Shown: positions 7,061 to 16,889, counted from the stretch's first letter. The stretch is DNA of 42,525 nt from an uncultured Lachnospiraceae bacterium (GCA_947177445.1 CAMWUL010000025.1:1-42525); one strand, 5' to 3'. Notes: generated by a model from the sequence alone, not told the origin. Numbers and translations are program-made.

Positions 7061-8257
7061 ATGGCTCAAAAGGTATACATAGTAGAAGGCAGACGTTTCC
7101 GAACCAGGGAAGATTATGCCCGCGCGATGCATGACAAGAAGATCATAGACGAAATACGCAGCAGCGTTAACCTGAAGAATAGAGCGGCCCTGGAAAAGCT
7201 GGAGGAGCAGCTGAAGGGAGGTAAATACAGATTTTATACGCTCCTGGGAGAAGATTTCAGGGATGAGATCCGGGAGCTTCTGGGGAAGGGGGCGCAGGGG
7301 AGGACCACCCCGGTTCGGGGGAAAGCAGCATCGCAGGGAAAGACTTTTTCTGCCCGTGGAAAAACAGAGGCACCTCCGGAAAAGGCTTCTTCGGTCAAGA
7401 CAAAGAACAGCTTTTCTAAAGCGGAGATGGATTCCTACGTGCTGGCGGAGCTGAAGCGGCAGGAGAAGCGCAGAAAGCTGATCATTGCCGCATGCAGTAT
7501 TGTGGCAGCGGGCTGTCTGGGATATTTTGGAGTTTATGCCTGGCATAGTTATCGGACGGACAACACTTATCAGGCGCTCAGCGCACTGAAGGAAAAGCCT
7601 GTGGTACAGCAGTATCCGTCCGCATCTCAGTCGGGACCTCAGTTTACACTGGATGAGGCCCGGGAACCCCGGGAGGTGCTGGAAGAATATAAAAATTTAT
7701 TAAATAAAAATAAAAAGCTAATCGGATGGGTGAAAATAGACGATACAAATATAGATTACCCCGTAATGCAGACTGTGGACAATGAGTACTATCTGAACCA
7801 TAATCTGAACCAGGAATATGATAAGAATGGGTCTATTTTCATGGATAAGGACTGTGATGTGCTAAAGCCCAGCACCAATTTTATTATCTACGGACATCAT
7901 ATGAAGAACGGGCAGATGTTCGGCGGTCTGGACAGGTACGCCAGTAAGGAATATTATGAAAAGCATCCGTATATTCAGTTTGACACCATCTATGACAAGG
8001 GGACATGGGAGGTGATGTACGTATTTCGCTCCAGAGTGTACAGCGAGGAGGAGATCGTATTTAAATATTATCAGTTCATAGATGCCAACAGCGAGCAGGA
8101 ATTTGATTCCAACATGCGGGAGATGGCAGCTATGTCTTTGTACGACACGGGAGTGACCGCCAGTTACGGCGACCAGCTTCTGACGCTCTCAACCTGTGAT
8201 TATCAGGAGAAAAACGGACGTTTTGTGGTAGTGGCGAAGAAAATCGCAAAGGAGTAG
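7061..8257 (+). CDS. srtB: Class B sortase with N-terminal cytoplasmic extension
   Basis: Sortases cut a sorting motif in surface proteins and join them to the peptidoglycan. The protein has 398 residues. Residues 1-138 form a charged, probably cytoplasmic region beginning KVYIVEGRRFRTREDYA, which is unusually long. A membrane segment follows at about 139-161. The catalytic domain is outside: His280 in YGHHM, Cys379 in TLSTC and Arg387 in GRFVVV, the class B set, with the class B helix SEQEFDSNMREMAA. The next gene starts 4 bases after its stop and encodes a TPKTG-ending protein, an obvious substrate; Clostridia class B enzymes such as that of C. difficile accept xPxTG motifs. Fold and class are sure; the substrate is inferred from context. 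Confidence 0.92.
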   Translation: MAQKVYIVEGRRFRTREDYARAMHDKKIIDEIRSSVNLKNRAALEKLEEQLKGGKYRFYTLLGEDFRDEIRELLGKGAQGRTTPVRGKAASQGKTFSARGKTEAPPEKASSVKTKNSFSKAEMDSYVLAELKRQEKRRKLIIAACSIVAAGCLGYFGVYAWHSYRTDNTYQALSALKEKPVVQQYPSASQSGPQFTLDEAREPREVLEEYKNLLNKNKKLIGWVKIDDTNIDYPVMQTVDNEYYLNHNLNQEYDKNGSIFMDKDCDVLKPSTNFIIYGHHMKNGQMFGGLDRYASKEYYEKHPYIQFDTIYDKGTWEVMYVFRSRVYSEEEIVFKYYQFIDANSEQEFDSNMREMAAMSLYDTGVTASYGDQLLTLSTCDYQEKNGRFVVVAKKIAKE

Positions 8258-8261
8258 AAAA

Positions 8262-11200
8262 ATGACTAAGGGTGTAAAGAAGAAAAGCAGGAGATTAAAG
8301 ACGTCGATCCGAAAGACTCTGGGGACGCTGTTCCTCATATCGGCGCTGATAGTGGCGGCAATTCCCACGGAAAACCTGCGGGCGGAAGGGGAGAATCCTT
8401 TGGCTGATAATTACTGGGGTACGCTGGGAAAAGAGGGCCGTATTCCGGAGGTCACAAAGAATGACAAAATATACAGTACCGGAGACGGTATATTTAAATT
8501 CGCGTATGTGAGTACGGATGTGAGTACGAATAATAAAATAGCGGTTATCCTGGGATATGACGGAGGCGGGTATCTGGAGACAGACGGTGTGGCCGGAAAG
8601 CTGGTGATTCCCGACCAGGTGGATGCCTATGCCCAGTTTACGGAAAATCTGGGTACCGGAAACGGACTTGCCGCAGTGGGAAAATCCGATAATTTCTTAT
8701 ATTATAGGGTAGATCATACGAAGCTTCAGGATGTAATAGTAGATGGAGCGATTGTCAAAGATGAAAATGGCAATCCTGTTCAGGAAGAGGTTCACGACTA
8801 TTATACATGGCATCCCTGCTTTTATAATGATTATGATGCCTGGAAGGATACGGCGCTGGAGGATTTCTGGTATTTTCCAAATAATCAGATTGTCTATAAA
8901 GCGGATGGCGTTACAGTCGACTACGAAAACGGACTGCAGCCCACAACGAATGACAGCTTTCAGCGTATTCAGAATGCCAGTGTGAGATATATCGGAAATC
9001 AGAAGATTGTTGCCAGCGGAGCTACATGGATAGTTGACTCTGAAAATCCGATTACCGTGCCTGAGGACGGTGTTTTTGCGGGAGTGAAAGGCGGCAATAT
9101 ACGCTTTTTAGAGGTGGGAAAGAACCTCAGCGGTATTGGAGACTATGCCTTTTACGGCTGTTCCAACCTTCAGGGGATTAAGCTGCAAAACGGTCTGAAT
9201 ACCATTGGCGTAGGCGCGTTTGCAAATGCAATCAATCTAAAGGACGCAGATATTGACCTGTACTGCAGCCTGAACATTTTGGGAAGCCATGCGTTTTATA
9301 ATTGTACGGGCCTGACCTCCTTTACCGTGCCCATTTCCGTGGGGGCCATTCAGGATTCCGCATTTGAGAACTGCAGAAACATGAGTGATTTTGCCTTTGG
9401 GGCGGAAGGGGAAAATGTAAATTTGACCCAACTTGGGGCGGCGGTATTTAAGGGCTGTTCCAGTCTGAAGGGGATCACATTCCCTTCTTCATTTGCACAG
9501 TCGGTACCCATCTCTGTTTTTGAGGGGTGCAGCTCCCTGCAGTTTATTGCGGCAGGAGACATAGGCTTTGATGTTACGCAGGACCAGAGTTACAGCTATG
9601 CTCAGTTTAAGGAGATCATGCCTGAGAGCTTCTGCTTCAAGGGCGCTTACGGACAGACCCTTCATAATACGGCTACGGCGAATGAATTTGTTTTTGGCTA
9701 TTATGATGCGTCAATCGGAAAATATATTTATGAGCTGACTACAGGAACAGAAGCCGCGGGAGACCAGATTGTTTATCGTGTTGACGAGGACGATAATCTG
9801 AGATATTTTTCCATGGGCAGTAATGTATCGGAAATAACACTGCCTCCGGCTGTGGGACCCAACCATATTGTGGTAATTAATTCTACGTCCTTTAGAAATA
9901 ACTGCCGGCTCAAAAAAATTACGATACCGCCCTCCATAAGGGCAATAGAAGCAGATGCCTTCAGAGGCTGTCATAATCTGCAGAGCGTGATTTTCACGGA
10001 TCCTTCCGGGCTGGAATCCATTGGGAGCGGCGCTTTCAGGACGCAGGAGTCGGAGCTTCATTTGACCGGCTGCAGCGGAATCAGCGCCGGCACGCCGAAG
10101 CTGATATTTGTAGGTCCTATTTCCTACAGCTCCACGCCGTTTAATTATGCGATGGATCCCAATGAGTACATTAATAACGGAAGCCAGACGAGAACCTATA
10201 TTACCTATCTCAGCGGATGGCCGACGCATCTGGAGGTCAGGTATAATCCTGCCACAGATAAAAACGAACTGGTGGATTATCCCACATTGGCGGCTATTTC
10301 CGGATCGTCCGTATCCGGGTCGGATGCCAGCGCAGGGGGATCGAAATACGGAAATAAAGATAATTATCCGTATATGACAGACGAATATATAAAAAACGCC
10401 AATACGGCAGTGGCAAAATATAATAACGGAGATAGTCTGCAGGATTTTGAACAGGCCATTATCGACGCGGCGTTGAATATTGTGCTTCCCGAAGGAATCG
10501 AGAGCATTCGGCAGAATCTGTTTGTGGATAATGAAAAGCAGGAAAACAGAACTGATCTTCGAAAGACATTGCAGGCTCAGAGTCTGAGGGAAGTGGAAGA
10601 TGAGGCTTTTGCAGGATTCACGTCCCTTTCAAGTATTGTGCTGAACGATGCTACGGAAAAGATAGGTGAATATGCTTTCAGAGATTGTCCCAACCTGGTC
10701 AGTGTCAGTCTGCCGGCTACTGTCAGTCAGATGGGGAACAGACCTTTTACAGGTTGTGAGTCGCTGTCCAATGTGAATTTTAACGGAAGTCCGTATTTTA
10801 CCTGTGACAGATCCGTAATTTATGAGCTGGATGATGCCGGGGCGAAAAACAAGATCGTGGAATGCCTGGAGGGCAGATCTACTTCCTACTTGTCTGCAGA
10901 CGAAGTGGCGGGTATAACGGAAATTTATCCGGAAGCCTTTATGGGGACAAATTTGGTCAATATTGATTTGACGGGCTCCAATATAAATACCATACCGGAG
11001 TATGCTTTTGCGTATACTTCGTCGCTCAGTCAGCTGACTCTGCCCAGAACCGTGCGCAACATCGGTGATAATGCCTTTAAAAACAGTGCGTTAACAATCC
11101 TGACGATTCCCGGCCAGAATCAGAATATTTCCTCTGTTGCTTTTGGCGACGGAATATATGATGAAACGGGAAATGATAAGACGGCGGATCCTGATAACGC

Positions 11201-12770
11201 CACAAAACTTGATAAGCTGTTGTTTGTCTGTGAGGAAGGGAGTATGGCATCCGATTATGCGGATCTGCATAATATACAGAAAACCTTCCGTGAACCGGAG
11301 CTTTACTGGGATGTGACTTTCTATGATAAAGACGGAAATCCCATTGTAAAGCAGACGGTAAAAGACGGAGAGCCTGCGGAGGCTCCGGATGCTCCTGTTG
11401 TGGAGGGCTATACATTTACAGGATGGATGCCCAGCGACTTTGAAATGGTCAAGGGCAATATGGATATATATGCGCAATATGAGAAGGATGATATTGCCAT
11501 CCATACGGTTACCTTCCTGCTTGATGATATGGTAACGGTATATGCCACTCAGGAGGTGCTGCATGGCAGAGATGTAATTCTTCCTCAGGAGCCTGTCAAG
11601 GCAGGATATACCTTTATGGGATGGAGATATGGAAGTCTGACGAATATTACGGAAGATCAGACCGTGATTGCATATTTTGAGCTTAGCGGCAGCAATAATC
11701 CCGGTGGCAGCAATAATCCCGGAGGAAGCGGCAATCCCAGTGGGAGCGGCAATCCCAGTGGGAGCGGAAGTCCCAGCGGCAGTCCGGGTGCCAGCGGCAA
11801 TCCCAGCGGAAGCGGAAGTCCCAGCGGCAGTCCGGGAAGCAGTACGAACCCCGGCGGTACACTGTATGTGCTGACGGTACAGAACGGCAGCGGCTCCGGC
11901 AGCTATGCGGCGGGCTCTCAGCCGATCCTCATAGCCAATGATCCTGCTACAGGGCAGGAATTCAGCCACTGGACGGTGGATAATCCGGCAGATGCCAAGC
12001 TGGCCAGTACGGTTTTGTCTGCCACGGTAATCACCATGCCGGCCAGAAATGTGACGGTGACGGCTCATTACAGAGCACAGGGTACCGGAAGCGGAAACAC
12101 CTCAACCAGGCCGTCTTCGGGAAGCGGAAGCGGCAGTACCAGCAACAATAACCGGCCTAATCCTTCCTCCGGAACGGTGAGCAACGGCGGAACCACGGTA
12201 GTGATTGACAAGAACGGCCTGTCCAATACGGGTGTGGTGTCAGCTACGGTCAGAGGCTCTTCCGACAATTTCACCATTAAGATCTCAGAGAGCAGCGCGG
12301 CTACGGAAGCGGCCCTGAGAGCGTTGCTGGCTGAGTACGGAAACATTGACAATATTAAGTATTTCCCTATGGATATCTCCCTATACGATTCTATGGGAAA
12401 TAATAAGATTACGGATACCACCGGACTGTCGGTAAGCATTACGCTGCCCCTGCCGGATTCTCTGATCACCTACGCGGGCAACAACAAGGTGGCCGGAGTG
12501 GTGAATGACAGACTGGATAAGCTGTCTGCCAGGTTTACTACCATTGACGGTGTGTCCTGCATTACTTTTACGGCAGAGCATTTTTCACCTTATGTGATTT
12601 ATGTGGAGACTAATAATCTGTCGGCGGGTACCATCGCGGATAATACGCCGAAAACCGGCGACGGGCTCCACCCCAAGTGGTTCCTTTCCATTGGTCTGGC
12701 GTGCATATCCTTTGTGCTGTTCATGAAGAAGGACAGCAGGAAGCTGAAGAAGGTAAAGGTCAGATCCTGA
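8262..12770 (+). CDS. Large BspA-type leucine-rich-repeat surface protein with TPKTG sorting signal
   Basis: The protein has 1502 residues. A signal peptide ends near residue 40 (core LFLISALIVAAIP). LRR_5/BspA repeats with the pattern SVVLP, IGEYAFRDCPNL fill much of about 280-640 and 760-1000. Two InlB B-repeat (Flg_new) units follow at about 1014-1140, each ending in YTFTGW or YTFMGW. A Gly/Ser/Asn/Pro linker at 1142-1199 leads to a divergent InlB-type domain and a second Ser-rich linker. The C-terminus is a classic cell-wall signal: NTPKTGDG (from 1461), hydrophobic helix and a basic tail. Its AAGGAG site overlaps the sortase stop, so translation is coupled. Such proteins bind host or bacterial surfaces; the ligand here is unknown. 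Confidence 0.92.
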   Translation: MTKGVKKKSRRLKTSIRKTLGTLFLISALIVAAIPTENLRAEGENPLADNYWGTLGKEGRIPEVTKNDKIYSTGDGIFKFAYVSTDVSTNNKIAVILGYDGGGYLETDGVAGKLVIPDQVDAYAQFTENLGTGNGLAAVGKSDNFLYYRVDHTKLQDVIVDGAIVKDENGNPVQEEVHDYYTWHPCFYNDYDAWKDTALEDFWYFPNNQIVYKADGVTVDYENGLQPTTNDSFQRIQNASVRYIGNQKIVASGATWIVDSENPITVPEDGVFAGVKGGNIRFLEVGKNLSGIGDYAFYGCSNLQGIKLQNGLNTIGVGAFANAINLKDADIDLYCSLNILGSHAFYNCTGLTSFTVPISVGAIQDSAFENCRNMSDFAFGAEGENVNLTQLGAAVFKGCSSLKGITFPSSFAQSVPISVFEGCSSLQFIAAGDIGFDVTQDQSYSYAQFKEIMPESFCFKGAYGQTLHNTATANEFVFGYYDASIGKYIYELTTGTEAAGDQIVYRVDEDDNLRYFSMGSNVSEITLPPAVGPNHIVVINSTSFRNNCRLKKITIPPSIRAIEADAFRGCHNLQSVIFTDPSGLESIGSGAFRTQESELHLTGCSGISAGTPKLIFVGPISYSSTPFNYAMDPNEYINNGSQTRTYITYLSGWPTHLEVRYNPATDKNELVDYPTLAAISGSSVSGSDASAGGSKYGNKDNYPYMTDEYIKNANTAVAKYNNGDSLQDFEQAIIDAALNIVLPEGIESIRQNLFVDNEKQENRTDLRKTLQAQSLREVEDEAFAGFTSLSSIVLNDATEKIGEYAFRDCPNLVSVSLPATVSQMGNRPFTGCESLSNVNFNGSPYFTCDRSVIYELDDAGAKNKIVECLEGRSTSYLSADEVAGITEIYPEAFMGTNLVNIDLTGSNINTIPEYAFAYTSSLSQLTLPRTVRNIGDNAFKNSALTILTIPGQNQNISSVAFGDGIYDETGNDKTADPDNATKLDKLLFVCEEGSMASDYADLHNIQKTFREPELYWDVTFYDKDGNPIVKQTVKDGEPAEAPDAPVVEGYTFTGWMPSDFEMVKGNMDIYAQYEKDDIAIHTVTFLLDDMVTVYATQEVLHGRDVILPQEPVKAGYTFMGWRYGSLTNITEDQTVIAYFELSGSNNPGGSNNPGGSGNPSGSGNPSGSGSPSGSPGASGNPSGSGSPSGSPGSSTNPGGTLYVLTVQNGSGSGSYAAGSQPILIANDPATGQEFSHWTVDNPADAKLASTVLSATVITMPARNVTVTAHYRAQGTGSGNTSTRPSSGSGSGSTSNNNRPNPSSGTVSNGGTTVVIDKNGLSNTGVVSATVRGSSDNFTIKISESSAATEAALRALLAEYGNIDNIKYFPMDISLYDSMGNNKITDTTGLSVSITLPLPDSLITYAGNNKVAGVVNDRLDKLSARFTTIDGVSCITFTAEHFSPYVIYVETNNLSAGTIADNTPKTGDGLHPKWFLSIGLACISFVLFMKKDSRKLKKVKVRS
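11685..11858 (+). repeat. Gly/Ser/Asn/Pro linker repeats inside the LRR surface protein
   Basis: Short imperfect tandem units read as GSNNPG, GSGNPS and GSGSPS. The DNA repeats mirror them (for example AGCGGCAATCCCAGTGGG appears twice in a row). This is a flexible spacer between the binding repeats and the anchor, and a likely site of length variation. Confidence 0.8.
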
Positions 12771-12807
12771 GCGTGCCGGGATATACGCAGAAGCTGTTAA
12801 CCCGGGT

Positions 12808-15033
12808 ATGATTAAGAGAATAGGAAGATATATGAGAAAGAGAAGGAAACTCTGCGGCGTCCTGCTGATCGTAACAGCGCTTGTCCTTATGATGCTTCCT
12901 GTATCGGAGGCAGATGCTGCTGCATCTGCTTCCGATTTTAAAATGGAGGGAAGCACCCTTGTCAAATATCGGGGGTCGGACAAGAACGTGTCTGTTCCTG
13001 ATACGGTGGAGGTTATAGGTGAGGGAGCGTTTGAAGAAAACAAAAATGTAGAGCTGGTGGTGCTGCCCAACAGCGTGAAGAGAATCGAAGGCTATGCCTT
13101 CTGGGGGTGTGACCGGCTGGATACGGTGGTGCTGGGAAAGGGGCTGACGCAGGTGGAGGAGTTTGCTTTTGCCGGCTGTAAAGGCCTGAAGCAGATGACG
13201 ATACCGGCAAATGTGACATCCATCGGAAATCAGGCCTTTGGTGATTGTGTGAATCTGAAGGATATTTCCATACCTCCCGAGACGACCCAGATTGCGGAGT
13301 CGGCTTTTGAGGGATGTTACCAGCTGACCATACACTGTGAAGCGGGAAGCCCGGCAGATACCTATGCCCAGGCGTTTTATGAGAGACAGAAGGAAATGCC
13401 GGAGTATGAGGATGTGCCGGATTACGCTCCGGAAGATCAGGATTCCGCCGCCTCAGATCCCACGTCGGAGCCTGGGGAAGAATCCTCTGCAGAGCCTGCG
13501 CCGACCCCGGTTCCAGAGCAGCAGCCTTCGGGCGGGGAAAGTGTTCTGGGCAGCTCCTGGGTGGTGGGAAACAGAGCTTTTGTGTATATTCCCACAGGAA
13601 ATCTGCAGGTATTGGGAGGAAATGCAGGCGGGACAAATTTCGGAACGGGTGACGGTCAGGGCAGTGTCGGACAGACCGGTGAGATACCCGCTGCGGGCAG
13701 TCTGTGGGCGGATAACCTTGCCAATGGCGGGCTTGCAAAATATACTGTTGTGGACGGACAGATTGTGGCGGATCAGGCATATTATGGAAACCGGGGGCTG
13801 GGAAGTGTGGTCCTTCCGGAGGGTATCCGGGAAATCGGGCAGTTTTCCTTTGCCAGAAGCTCCATAACGGATGTTGTAATTCCAGAGGGAGTGACGGATA
13901 TCGGTTACGGCGCGTTTTATCACTGTGACAGTCTTACGGGGGTAACCCTGCCGGGGACCGTCAGAAACGTAGAGCCCAAGGCTTTTGAAAATACGGCCTG
14001 GCTTAAGGCGTTTCTGGAGAGTGGAGAAGAGTTTCTGATCTCCGGAGGCGTATTGGTGGCCTACGGCGGAGAAGGAGCCGCAGTCACGGTGCCGGATGGA
14101 GTCCGGGTTATTGGGGCGGAAGCCTTTGCCGGTCATGGGGAGATTCAGAGTGTGACCCTGCCGGACAGCCTGCAGGTTATCGGCGAAGGGGCTTTTGAGA
14201 ATTGCGGCAAGCTTGTCCAGGTAGATCTGGGCGGGGGAGTGGAGGAAATTAAGGACAGGGCGTTCTTTGGCTGCGGCATTTCCGAAGCCGGGGCGTTCAG
14301 GCTCCCTGCTTCTGTAAGGAAAATAGGGCTGAGAGCCTTTGACGGTGTGGAGCTGCAGTATGAGGGCGAAATGCCGGAGGTGATCCATGAGGCTTCTGCA
14401 GAAAGGCTGTCCAATGAAAGCTACAGAGGGCTTGGAGAGGAAGGCGGAGAGAATGCAGGGGTAACCCTGATCGGCTCAGAGGGAGCGGCACATCTGGAGG
14501 GAGCGGCCCGAAGCTATACGCTGACGGTATCTGTGCCCGAGGATACGCAGGCAATGGAGACGGCCTGCCAGCGGTCTTTTCAAAGCGCCATGCCTGAAAA
14601 TATGACGGTGTACGATTTGACGCTGACGGATGCCAGCGGAATTCCTCTGACAAAGCTGGGTAAAAGACTATTGACGGTGGTGCTTCCGGTTCCGGAAAAT
14701 CTGGCAGGACAGAAGCTTTCGTTGATTACGCTTGACCGAAATGGTCAGCCGGAGGCGCTGGCTGTGGAAAGGGTGTCCCTGAATGGAACAGAGGCTTTTC
14801 AGTTCAAGACTGATCACCTGTCCTTGTTCGGCGTCTATGGACTCGGCCAGGCGGAGGCCGGAGAAGAGCTTCGGGAGGTGGATGTGACCTGGGCGGATAT
14901 GAGCGCCGGTCCTCAGGGTGCTGCACAGAGATCGGTTCCCTGGGCGGTTTATCGGCTGCTGGCAGGAGGAATCCTGTGTGCATCAGGCTTGTTTCTTCTT
15001 CTGACTATGGGTGAGAAAAGACATCAGAGATAA
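12808..15033 (+). CDS. Second leucine-rich-repeat surface protein with C-terminal membrane anchor
   Basis: The protein has 741 residues. A basic start and a hydrophobic core (LLIVTALVLMMLPV) form a signal peptide ending near AAASA. LRR_5 repeats lie at about 55-185 (IGEGAFEENKNVELVVLPNS and copies) and 330-520, split by an acidic Pro/Glu/Ser linker (about 200-250). A beta-rich region close in type to that of the upstream protein follows (SLITLDRNGQPEALAVERVS). The end is a helix (LLAGGILCASGLFLLLTM) and GEKRHQR, but I see no LPxTG-like motif before it, so it is probably a membrane anchor rather than a sortase substrate. The gene lies 37 bases after the large LRR gene, in one operon. An ATG at 12832 is an alternative start with AGGAAG before it. 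Confidence 0.85.
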   Translation: MIKRIGRYMRKRRKLCGVLLIVTALVLMMLPVSEADAAASASDFKMEGSTLVKYRGSDKNVSVPDTVEVIGEGAFEENKNVELVVLPNSVKRIEGYAFWGCDRLDTVVLGKGLTQVEEFAFAGCKGLKQMTIPANVTSIGNQAFGDCVNLKDISIPPETTQIAESAFEGCYQLTIHCEAGSPADTYAQAFYERQKEMPEYEDVPDYAPEDQDSAASDPTSEPGEESSAEPAPTPVPEQQPSGGESVLGSSWVVGNRAFVYIPTGNLQVLGGNAGGTNFGTGDGQGSVGQTGEIPAAGSLWADNLANGGLAKYTVVDGQIVADQAYYGNRGLGSVVLPEGIREIGQFSFARSSITDVVIPEGVTDIGYGAFYHCDSLTGVTLPGTVRNVEPKAFENTAWLKAFLESGEEFLISGGVLVAYGGEGAAVTVPDGVRVIGAEAFAGHGEIQSVTLPDSLQVIGEGAFENCGKLVQVDLGGGVEEIKDRAFFGCGISEAGAFRLPASVRKIGLRAFDGVELQYEGEMPEVIHEASAERLSNESYRGLGEEGGENAGVTLIGSEGAAHLEGAARSYTLTVSVPEDTQAMETACQRSFQSAMPENMTVYDLTLTDASGIPLTKLGKRLLTVVLPVPENLAGQKLSLITLDRNGQPEALAVERVSLNGTEAFQFKTDHLSLFGVYGLGQAEAGEELREVDVTWADMSAGPQGAAQRSVPWAVYRLLAGGILCASGLFLLLTMGEKRHQR

Positions 15034-15055
15034 GTGGAATATATAAAGCGGGAAT

Positions 15056-15099
15056 AAAAATGTCCGGGCATGCAACAAAGGTATGTTCCGGGCATTTTT
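15056..15099 (+). terminator. Terminator of the sortase/LRR operon
   Basis: AAAAATG-TCCGGG-CATGC pairs with GTATG-TTCCGGG-CATTTTT with one bulge, and the T-run closes the right arm. It lies 22 bases after the second LRR gene. Confidence 0.8.
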
Positions 15100-15149
15100 G
15101 TATCTGTGGGTGTTAGGAGTACATGATATTCCGGCAGGGAAAAAGCTTA

Positions 15150-15177
15150 TTGACATCCTACATATTAATGGTAAAAT
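15150..15177 (+). promoter_or_regulatory. Sigma-A promoter of the AAA-ATPase-like gene
   Basis: TTGACA (15150-15155) and TAAAAT (15172-15177) are 16 bases apart, about 48 bases before the gene. Confidence 0.65.
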
Positions 15178-15224
15178 GTATTTGCACTGTAAAAAACGAC
15201 AGAAAGAATTAGAGGATGATTTCT

Positions 15225-16805
15225 ATGGGAACATATTTGAATCCCGGAAATAAAGGATTTCAGGAAATTTTGCAGTCAGAATATGTGGACAAAACGGGTC
15301 TGATTGCATTGGTCAATAAGACGGTGGGAACAATAGGGAAATTGACCTGTATCAGCAGGCCGAGGCGTTTTGGCAAGTCTTATGCGGCGAAGATGCTTTG
15401 CGCATATTATGACTGCTCCTGCGATTCGCATGCGCTCTTTGATGATAAGGAGATTGCGCAGACAGAAGGATATCTGGCGCATTTAAATCAGTATCATGTG
15501 ATTAATCTTGATATTACTGGTTTTATTTCCGATGCAACAAGACTGGATATGCCGCTCTCAAATGTGCCTAATATGATTGTTGATGCGGTTTATGGAGAAC
15601 TGACAGAAGTTTATCCGGAATTGGGAGGCAAAAGCTTTACGGATGCTATGATCGGCTATGTGGAAAAATCAGGGAAAGAGTTTGTATTCATCATTGATGA
15701 ATGGGATGCCCTGATCCGTGAGGCCAAGAGCGATACGATAGTTCAGAAGAAGTATCTGAATTTTCTCAGGGGTTGGTTTAAAAACAGCAGCTTTACGCCA
15801 AGGGTAGTGGCAGCAGCTTATATGACGGGAATTCTGCCGATCAAGAAAGATGGTTCTCAGTCAGCTATTTCGGATTTTAAGGAATATACCATTTTGAACC
15901 CTGGCAGGTTTGTAGAATTCACAGGCTTTACGGAAAGAAATGTCCGATTACTGTGCGAGAAATATGAGATGGATTTCGAGGTTGTGAAGCGATGGTATGA
16001 CGGATATGATTTTCCTGGATACGGAGCCATTTATAACCCCTATTCTGTGATGTGTGCAATGCAGGATCAGAAGTGCTGTTCTTATTGGCAGAAGACTTCA
16101 GCGGCGGAATCACTGATGACATATATCAATATGGATTTTGAAGGACTGCAGGAGATCATTGCCAGGCTGATTGCCGGTGAAGAAGTTGAGGTCAGAACCA
16201 ACAGGTTCGAAAATGATTTTGAAACATTCAAGAGCAGGGACGATGTATTAACACTGTTGATTCATCTGGGGTATCTTACCTGGCATGAGGAAGATGGAAC
16301 AGCGCATATTCCAAACGAAGAGGTTCGAACCGTATTTGAAAAAATCCTTGAGGGGACAGGAGTAAGTACAAAGTGGGTAGAACTGATAGAACGTTCAAGG
16401 AAGCTTTTAGAGGATACGATTGCCGGAAACTCGGAAGCGGTGGCCAAGGCGATAGAGGAGATACGTGATACGCAGTATGCACCGACTTTCTATAATGATG
16501 AACAGGCACTGCGCTATGTTATCAAGTTTGCGTATATTGCTGCGGTTGATCAGTATTACAAGATTGAAGAACTTCCGTCAGGGAAGGGGATCGCAGATGT
16601 GGTGTATCTGCCAAAGCGGAAATCAATGCTTCCGGCATTGATCATTGAGCTGAAATGGAATAAATCGTCAGAGGGAGCAATTGCTCAGATAAAGGCTAAA
16701 AACTATTTGGCGGTATTGGAGGATTATGGCGGCGAGATTGTGACAGTCGGAATCAATTATGATGCGAAGACGAAAGAGCATAGCTGTGTGATCGAGAGAG
16801 TGTAA
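15225..16805 (+). CDS. AAA-ATPase-like protein with C-terminal PD-(D/E)XK nuclease domain
   Basis: The protein has 526 residues and belongs to the AAA-ATPase_like/PDDEXK_9 type, common and often multicopy in Bacteroides and Clostridia. The start MGTYLNPGNKGF and YVDKTGLI are typical. The Walker A is the family variant RPRRFGKS (residues 45-52) and Walker B is IIDEWD (156-161). The C-terminal nuclease-like core shows GIADVV (Asp458) and IIELKW (Glu475, Lys477), an intact D-x16-ExK set. I prefer the ATG at 15225 because AGAGG lies 9 bases before it; an ATG at 15216 overlaps that site. Codon use is more AT-rich than in the flanking genes, and the gene stands alone between promoter and terminator, which suggests a mobile or accessory origin. 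The biological role is unknown. Confidence 0.88.
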   Translation: MGTYLNPGNKGFQEILQSEYVDKTGLIALVNKTVGTIGKLTCISRPRRFGKSYAAKMLCAYYDCSCDSHALFDDKEIAQTEGYLAHLNQYHVINLDITGFISDATRLDMPLSNVPNMIVDAVYGELTEVYPELGGKSFTDAMIGYVEKSGKEFVFIIDEWDALIREAKSDTIVQKKYLNFLRGWFKNSSFTPRVVAAAYMTGILPIKKDGSQSAISDFKEYTILNPGRFVEFTGFTERNVRLLCEKYEMDFEVVKRWYDGYDFPGYGAIYNPYSVMCAMQDQKCCSYWQKTSAAESLMTYINMDFEGLQEIIARLIAGEEVEVRTNRFENDFETFKSRDDVLTLLIHLGYLTWHEEDGTAHIPNEEVRTVFEKILEGTGVSTKWVELIERSRKLLEDTIAGNSEAVAKAIEEIRDTQYAPTFYNDEQALRYVIKFAYIAAVDQYYKIEELPSGKGIADVVYLPKRKSMLPALIIELKWNKSSEGAIAQIKAKNYLAVLEDYGGEIVTVGINYDAKTKEHSCVIERV

Positions 16806-16838
16806 GTGTTCGTCTGCTTACGAAGCAATAACAGAAAG

Positions 16839-16886
16839 AAACGCCTGGGCATACAATAGAAATAAGTATATGCCGAGGCGTTTTGT
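16839..16886 (+). terminator. Terminator of the AAA-ATPase-like gene
   Basis: AACGCCTGGGCATA pairs with TATGCCGAGGCGTT with one mismatch, followed by TTTTGTT. The next gene starts 4 bases later, inside what would be the end of this signal. Confidence 0.75.
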
Positions 16887-16889
16887 TAT

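Noticed and set aside
11685..11858. Short regular repeats resembling a CRISPR or minisatellite
   Set aside because: Units of 6-18 bases without spacers stay in frame and encode a Gly/Ser/Pro linker, so they are protein repeats.
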